Source: Cryptomeria japonica (taxonomy: Eukaryota; Streptophyta; Pinopsida; Cupressales; Cupressaceae). Taken from it: a stretch of DNA of 64,000 bases. The DNA lies in the NCBI RefSeq assembly GCF_030272615.1, contig NC_081415.1, positions 371,485,809 through 371,549,808 of the forward strand. Direction: 5' to 3'. Under the pieces are notes generated by a model that saw nothing but the letters and a program-made list of their open reading frames with translations, was not told the origin of the DNA and did no database searches. The position numbers and the translations under genes are program-made. Shown one piece after another: positions 58,590-64,000 of the stretch; the stretch's first letter is position 1, and each line of letters starts with the position of its first letter.

Positions 58590-60708
58590 TTATGCAGAAG
58601 TTTGGACTAAAGGAATGAGATTATGGAAAATGGATGTTTGATAATGGATGGGGTTTTGGAAGACTTGTGGATAAATGGATGGGGATATTGAGAAGATCAA
58701 CATTGGCACACACCTTGAAAGGTGGTAAAGTTTGAGAGGGGGTTTCGAATTAGATGGAAGATCAAATGTCGATTTTGGGACATGAGGACCCAAAATAGAT
58801 AAAGGGGATGATGGACTAAAGATAGTGGATTTTGAGACATAAAGGCCCAAAATGGATTTTAAAGATGAAAGGTTGTTACATGGGGAATTGGGGGAGTTAT
58901 GAGTGGAGGGAGATTTTTGATTAGCTAGTTTGGATGCCAATTTGGATTTTACTTTGAGGTGCATTTCTTCTATGAGTAGCTTGGTAATCCACATTGTTTT
59001 TTATTTTTCTTTTTGGGCCTTTGTGGCTTTTTGGATTTTTATTTCTTTTGGATCATATTTTTCTATTCTTGAGCATGTCTTTTTGATGGGGCATATTGAT
59101 CCTTGGATTTTGGTGGATTTATGGATTTATGCATTTTACATTTGGCATCCAAATTTCTTCCAATAGAAATGGTGCAAGTGCATGAGGATGGATGACTTAG
59201 AGATTTTATGGATGGGATGATGGAGGGAGAATGTTGGAAGGAATTCAAGGATGTGTTCCTTTGTTGATATTTCTTAGGGATCATTTGAGGTGATGGAGTG
59301 GTGGATGGAGGGATGTAAGGACCTAAGATGGATGGAAGGGATGAAGGGTTTGATTTTGGGACAAAAGAACCCAAAAGGGTTTTGGAAGATGAGTGATGGA
59401 AACGTTTGGATTTAGATGGAGGGATTTTAGATTTGGAAGAGATAGAAGGTATACCAACATCTTAAGCATGAGTTGTGTACCCAAGGACATATGAACATTT
59501 ATTTTATTTGACTTGAAGGGGTTCCAATATGCCTTGTTCATGGAGCCCTGACCCTTTGCCTTGATAATTCATTTTTTGACAAATTCTTTTTCCAATAGGA
59601 TACTTATTATTTTGGAAACAAGATGCAAGTCCATTTTGATGGGGGTGGGAGGTGGAAGGAATTGTAAGCTCTTGGAGGAAACCAGAGTGGATGAAGGTGG
59701 AAGCGCTGATTTGATAGGTATGGGATTCATGGATATCTTGGCTAGGGGTGATGGGATCTTGTGGGGGATTAGGATCATCTGAGGGATTAGAAGGAATATT
59801 AGGATCATGAGATGGATTGGTATCATGATATGGAGATGAAGGAATACTTTGATCTTGACTTGGGATGGGATCATTTGGCGGACTGGAAGGGATGATCGGA
59901 ACTTGAGATGGAAGGGGATCATTAGATGGAGTGGAGGGTAGACTTGGATTTTGAGATGGAGTGGCATCATGAGAAGGAGGGATTCTTTGATCTTTAGGTG
60001 GAGAGGAATCGATGCTAGCATGATCTAGAACAAGCACTTGACATGGTTGGCATTGGGGGTGGTGTGATGAAGGAGGAGGTGATTTCTTTAAATTGGGTAG
60101 ATGGAGGGATGGTAGCATCATGAAGATTAGGGGATTGAGGTTTGTCTTTATTTAGAGGGGATGGAGGTGGATGGAGGACTTGAGGAGATTGGGAAACTTT
60201 GTTTAGAGGTGGAGATTTTGTCTCCTTTGCTAGTATTCCTTGGATAAAATCACGAAGAAAGGACTTGGAGGATAGGGATGGTTTGGATTTTGGAGGAAGA
60301 GGATTATGGGAAGATTTAGTGTTAGATGGAGGATTGGGATTATGGATTGGGGGATTAGGATTAAGGCGTTGGGAGCTATAGTGTACAAGATTTGGATGGT
60401 GAGTGGATATGATGGAGGTGTTATAAGAAGATAGGGATTGGGATGTGGATGGGAGGAAAGATAGAGGTATACATATTGGATTGGGAGGGGTATGTGGATG
60501 AGGAATAATATGAAGACATGGATGGGGAATAAGATGGATTTCCCTTGTAAAAGTTAGGGGAAGGATAAGATATGTGAGATGAATTAGGATTGACTTGATG
60601 AGTGGGTTGGGTTGAGAGATATGGATAGGTGGAAGTTGGATAACTTTGAGGCATGCATGAGCTAGATGGGCATGGTTGGTAGGGTGATCCTTGAACTTCC
60701 ATAACCAT
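58590..60708 (-). pseudogene. Element E long Pro-rich ORF, homologue of the A protein
   Basis: Read from 60708 (MVMEVQGSPYQPCPSSSC), with at least four frame changes. Conserved with A in the same order: SFLRDFIQGILAKETKSPP (A: GGFIAMILRKLPSEFF), the Pro/Ser/Asp-rich middle with repeats of the type IPSSPPNDPIPSQDQS, HPHQNGLASCFQ and QGKGSGLHEQ, SILGPYIPPS, RNLDAKCKMHKSINPPKSK (A: SNLDAKYKSHKSSNPHVFK), and TMWITKLLIEEM with KSKLASKLA (A: TMWIPKWLLEAQ). The C-terminal part has its own repeat, SILGPHVPKSTF. Function unknown. Confidence 0.62.
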
Positions 60709-60883
60709 TTTCTCAAACCAACCTATGATGTGGGTTTTGAATAGCCAAATATTTCTTTCGTGAGTGTATGCAAACTATGCAAAGGTAATTGCAAAATGAT
60801 GAGAATGAGGTAAAAATTTAGAATTGAATGGATAGACTTGATCGAGAAAGTGATGAGATGATGCTAGATGAAGATGAGGATTA
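60709..60883 (-). other. Remnant of E leader
   Basis: 175 bp of noncoding sequence between the E ORF start and the D insertion point. It is too short to compare with the A leader with confidence. Confidence 0.45.
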
Positions 60884-61986
60884 TGTTGGTATTATGGATG
60901 TGTTGCATTAGTTTTGTCATTGATGTCAACACTTATCCTTCTGGAGATCTACATTGTTGATTTGGCTCTATGGTTATATTGGTTTACTGTTGAACTGACG
61001 CATTGTGTTCACCAAGTTCAATGACTTATGCACAGTCACCGGTATATTGTTCACTGGCAAGTTATATGGTTCACCGATGCTGATGATGACTTGTTATCAT
61101 CTGGAGATCACTTGATTACGTCGAAGAAATGGTTTGGATACTTGGTTTTGGGGTTTTGGTTATTGGTCTAATCGGGTTGACATATTTTCTATTACCAACA
61201 AATTGGTCTAGGTTATGGACCGGTATGCGTTATCTATTCCAGATCAGTATGACGTGTTATGGAGATGATTTATTGATTGGATATTGTTGTTAATGTATTG
61301 AGCCAACATGTTGTATCACATCAAGACTTATTTGTAATTGATTTTATTGTAATATTCTTAGTGAGCCGACCTACACATTTGGTCTTAGGTTTTTTATATA
61401 TGTAAGATCTTATTTGTGAGATAAAATATGGGATATAGTATGTAAGGTTATGGTATGGTATTGTAACATGGTATGTATATTGAAGATCATATGAGCAGAC
61501 CATAGAGAAGGTTCAAGGAAGGTATGAAGGTGTTTATCGGAGCTTAACCGGTATTGAATCTATCATTGGAGATGCTATTTTGAGCAGTACATTATTCTAG
61601 GATTTAACCATCCTACTGTAGTCATTGTGACTCCCATTTGAGCAGTTTTCTCTAGGCGGTTGGCCTTTCTACATGTGCAGACTCCATTTGTATACACATA
61701 CTTTCTACAATAGTATCATCTAATTGTTGGTAAGGTTTCCCACCATGTTTTTTCCCTTATAGGGTTTCCACATCAAAATCTTTGTGTTATGTGTTATGGA
61801 TATTGTTTCTCTTTCTATTTCATGCATTAAGTTTCACCGGTTTGATATTAACTATCAATTTGTTAACTGGCATTAAGTTTGGTTTATCGGTATTAAGTAT
61901 CAAGTTTAATAAACTTATAATTTGGTTTAATTTCATTGACAACTAATTCTCCCCACCCCCTCTCAGTTGCCTTCCAATTCCTAACA
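60884..61986 (+). mobile_element. 5' LTR of element D
   Basis: 1103 bp. It aligns along its length with the C LTR (reversed), including TGTCATTGATGTCAACAC at the start and the module at 61729-61785 near the end, but it is clearly diverged. Confidence 0.9.
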
Positions 61987-62000
61987 ATTGGTATCAGAGC
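61987..62000 (+). promoter_or_regulatory. tRNA-Met primer binding site of D
   Basis: ATTGGTATCAGAGC directly follows the LTR. Confidence 0.92.
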
Positions 62001-62043
62001 TAAGTCCTCTTTTTGCAGAAGCCTAACAACTTGAGGAGATCCT

Positions 62044-63406
62044 ATGGCAAATAACATTTTCAAGAAGGACAGTCCTAAACTTGATGGAACTAACTATGGT
62101 ATAGGGAAGATCATAATGGAGACACATCTGAATTGCATTGGAAGAGACATATGCAAAGTTACAAAGAATGGCTATGTTGGTCCTACACCAAATCAACCTA
62201 ATCCACCAACATTGGGTAAAGATCAAGATAAATGATTGCAAAGCAAGAGAAGCACTTTTGAGCATATTATCAGATCAACAAATCATGGGATTATCATACC
62301 GATCTATTGCTAAATCTATTTACGATAAATTGGAAATATTGAATGAAGGAGATACCACTGTCAAAATTGCAAAACTAGAATGTTACCGGGTCAGGTATGA
62401 AAATTTGAAAATGGAAGAAGATGAAAGAATTTCTGCTTTTATGGAAAGAGTTAATGAAATTGTTTTAGGAATACAATGTTGTGGAGGATCCTTAAGTGAA
62501 GATGAAATTGTTTCTAAATTTTTAAGAGATTTTCCACTGGCATACAAAATGAAAGTAACTTCTATTAATGAGTTGAGAACAGTGCCTAATACATTAGTAT
62601 CTAGAGATACCTTGGCTGGAAAACTTTCAGCATTTGAGCTTGAGGAATTTGGTCTTGTTGCTACAATTAAGATAGGTTTAGCCTTCAGAGCATCATCATC
62701 TATATCATCATCATCATCATTTGACAAATCTGATTAGAAATCACTATATGAAAAAGAACTTGAAGATATCAGAAGGGAAAATGAAGAACTGGAAGAACTT
62801 GAAGCACTATTTGCAAGGAAAATGCCTAAAGGTCCAGTTGGAAGTAAGTATGAAGGTAAAGCACCGTTTAAAAGTTTTAATTGCAATAAAGTTGGTCATA
62901 TAGCATCTAGATGTCCTAACAGACATGCAAGATTGAGAGAGGAAACTAAAAGAACATATAAGCCTAACCATGACTATCAGAGATACAGATTTAAGAAGAA
63001 CAGAGATAAATCTTGTTACTATGATGATGAAGGAGTTACTGATGATTCTGATGAAGAACCAATAGACAATGGATGGGCTTTTGTTGCAATAAAAGAAGAT
63101 CAACCAGCACCTACTATTCCACCGGTAGAGCAGGCCCTGGCAGCTAAAATTGAAGAAAGGGATGAATGGATCATAGATTCTGGATGTTCACATCATATGA
63201 CTGGTGATAAAAGTAAATTCTTATCTTTTCAGGAATATAGTGGAGATCTAGTAAGATTTGGCGATGATAAAGCTTGTTTAATCAAAGGAAAAGGCACTAT
63301 ATTTTTGGATGGTAAGCACAATACTGACAATGTTTATTATGTTGAAGGTTTGAAGCATAATCTTTTGAGTGTTGGTCAATTAGTTGAAAAGGGATTTCAG
63401 TTATAA
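62044..63406 (+). pseudogene. Element D gag and protease
   Basis: Start MANNIFKKDSPKLDGTNYGI. One frameshift near 62230 leads into NDCKAREALLSILSDQQIMG and ERISAFMERVNEIVLGIQC. A TAG follows FDKSD (62735), at the same place as in C. The frame then continues with YEKELEDIRRENEELEELEA and MPKGPVGSKYEGK. The zinc knuckle reads SFNCNKVGHIASRC: its first Cys is Ser. The protease WIIDSGCSHHMTGDKSKF is intact. The frame closes at 63404. Confidence 0.92.
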
Positions 63407-64000
63407 TTTAAATGGTAAATGCAAAATCATGAACAGAACTGGATTAGAGATTGCAACCGGTAATCAGACTAAAGGTAATATCTTTCATTTGAATAACAGT
63501 GATAAGGCATGTTTGATTGCACATATTGATGAAAGTTGGTTATGGCATAAGAGACTTTGTCATGTGAATTTTGATTGCATTGTAAAGATCAGTTCAACTA
63601 AGGTAGTAAGGGATTTACATAAGATTGTGAAACCTCATAATTCGGTATGTAAGGAATGTCAAATGGGAAAGCAAGTTAGAACAACTTTTAAGAGTATTTC
63701 TAAAAAATCCAACAATGTTCTTGATTTAATTCATACTGACTTGTGTGGTCCAGTAAGAACAAGAAGTCTACAGGGAGATAGATACTTTATGCTAATTATT
63801 GATGATTATTATAGAATGTGTTGGGTTACTTTTCTCAGGGAGAAATCATAAGCTTTTGGAAAATTCAAACTATTCAAGGCAATGGTCGAGAATGAAACTG
63901 GTAAGAAAACCAAATGTTTGAGATTTGATCGAGGAGAATTTACATCTAAGGAATTTAATACATTCTATGAAGTGAATGGAATCAAAAGACAACTATTAGC
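63384..64000 (+). pseudogene. Element D integrase, partial
   Basis: After a frameshift the frame gives NGKCKIMNRTGLEIATGNQ, WLWHKRLCHVNFDCI and CKECQMGKQ, and the first catalytic Asp in LIHTDLCGPVRTRS. A TAA (REKS stop AFGKF, 63849) interrupts it. The second Asp motif reads RFDRGEF, one residue shorter than the usual SDRGGEF but with Asp kept. The window ends at GIKRQLL, before the Glu. Confidence 0.9.

Larger units (their letters stand above)
55221..60883 (-). mobile_element. Element E: second copy of the A family, non-autonomous
   Basis: The 3' LTR (55221-56571), a polypurine tract, a 2-kb noncoding region, the long Pro-rich ORF (60708-58590) and a stub of leader remain. The rest is cut off by D at 60884. 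Nothing resembling gag, protease, RT or integrase lies between the ORF and the 3' LTR. The outer LTR edge at 55221 is inferred from length and a TG start and is uncertain. Confidence 0.65.
60884..64000 (+). mobile_element. Element D: Copia retrotransposon of the C family, 3' end outside
   Basis: The 5' LTR 60884-61986 starts TGTTGGTATTATGG and ends ATTCCTAACA. It is followed by a tRNA-Met primer site and a gag-protease-integrase order closely related to C. The window ends inside integrase. It interrupts element E. Confidence 0.92.

Overview
The window looks like intergenic DNA from a large, retrotransposon-rich plant nuclear genome. Every coding region I can recognise belongs to an LTR retrotransposon of a plant-type lineage: a chromodomain Gypsy, Tat-type Gypsy with two RNase H domains, and Copia with tRNA-Met primer sites. 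I see no host gene, rRNA, tRNA or CRISPR array. A conifer or another large-genome seed plant is plausible, but the species cannot be fixed from the sequence. For reference I name the elements A to J; these are my labels.

Layout. 1-6066: element A (minus strand, runs off the left edge), with a 5' LTR, a leader, and one long Gln/Pro-rich reading frame that is not recognisable gag-pol. 6067-6803: compound AT/TACA microsatellite. 6804-14674: element G, a chromodomain Gypsy (plus) with two LTRs and TSD TATAC, inserted in that microsatellite. 14675-14843: more of the microsatellite. 14844-21015: element H, a Tat-like element (plus) with gag and protease but no RT or integrase, in the same microsatellite. 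21016-21470: the rest of the microsatellite. 22606-52220: element B, a Copia element of about 7.3 kb (TSD CATTT), stretched to 29.6 kb by three insertions: C (Copia, minus, 24555-31387, TSD CATTG), F (Tat Gypsy, plus, 32058-45973, TSD AAAGG) and J (inverted solo LTR of the B family, 46943-48482, TSD ATATT/ATATC). 53931-55215: decayed Tat gag. 55221-60883: element E (minus), a second copy of the A family, cut by element D. 60884-64000: D, a Copia element of the C family (plus), running off the right edge.

How the parts relate. A and E share their long unknown protein and the LTR promoter. Their LTRs begin with the same TGTAGAC terminus as F, and A's leader is homologous to F's leader. I infer that A/E are non-autonomous passengers of Tat elements like F. 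In E nothing like gag-pol lies between the ORF and the 3' LTR. H is a second, independent non-autonomous design (gag-protease only).

All elements carry stops, frameshifts or lost catalytic residues. Many lesions are C-to-T or G-to-A, as expected from deamination of methylated cytosine. The most unusual items are the A/E family, a 24-bp piece of host flank copied in front of F's 3' LTR, three elements edging one microsatellite, hairpin repeats in the F and H leaders, and a gag TAG stop shared by C and D.
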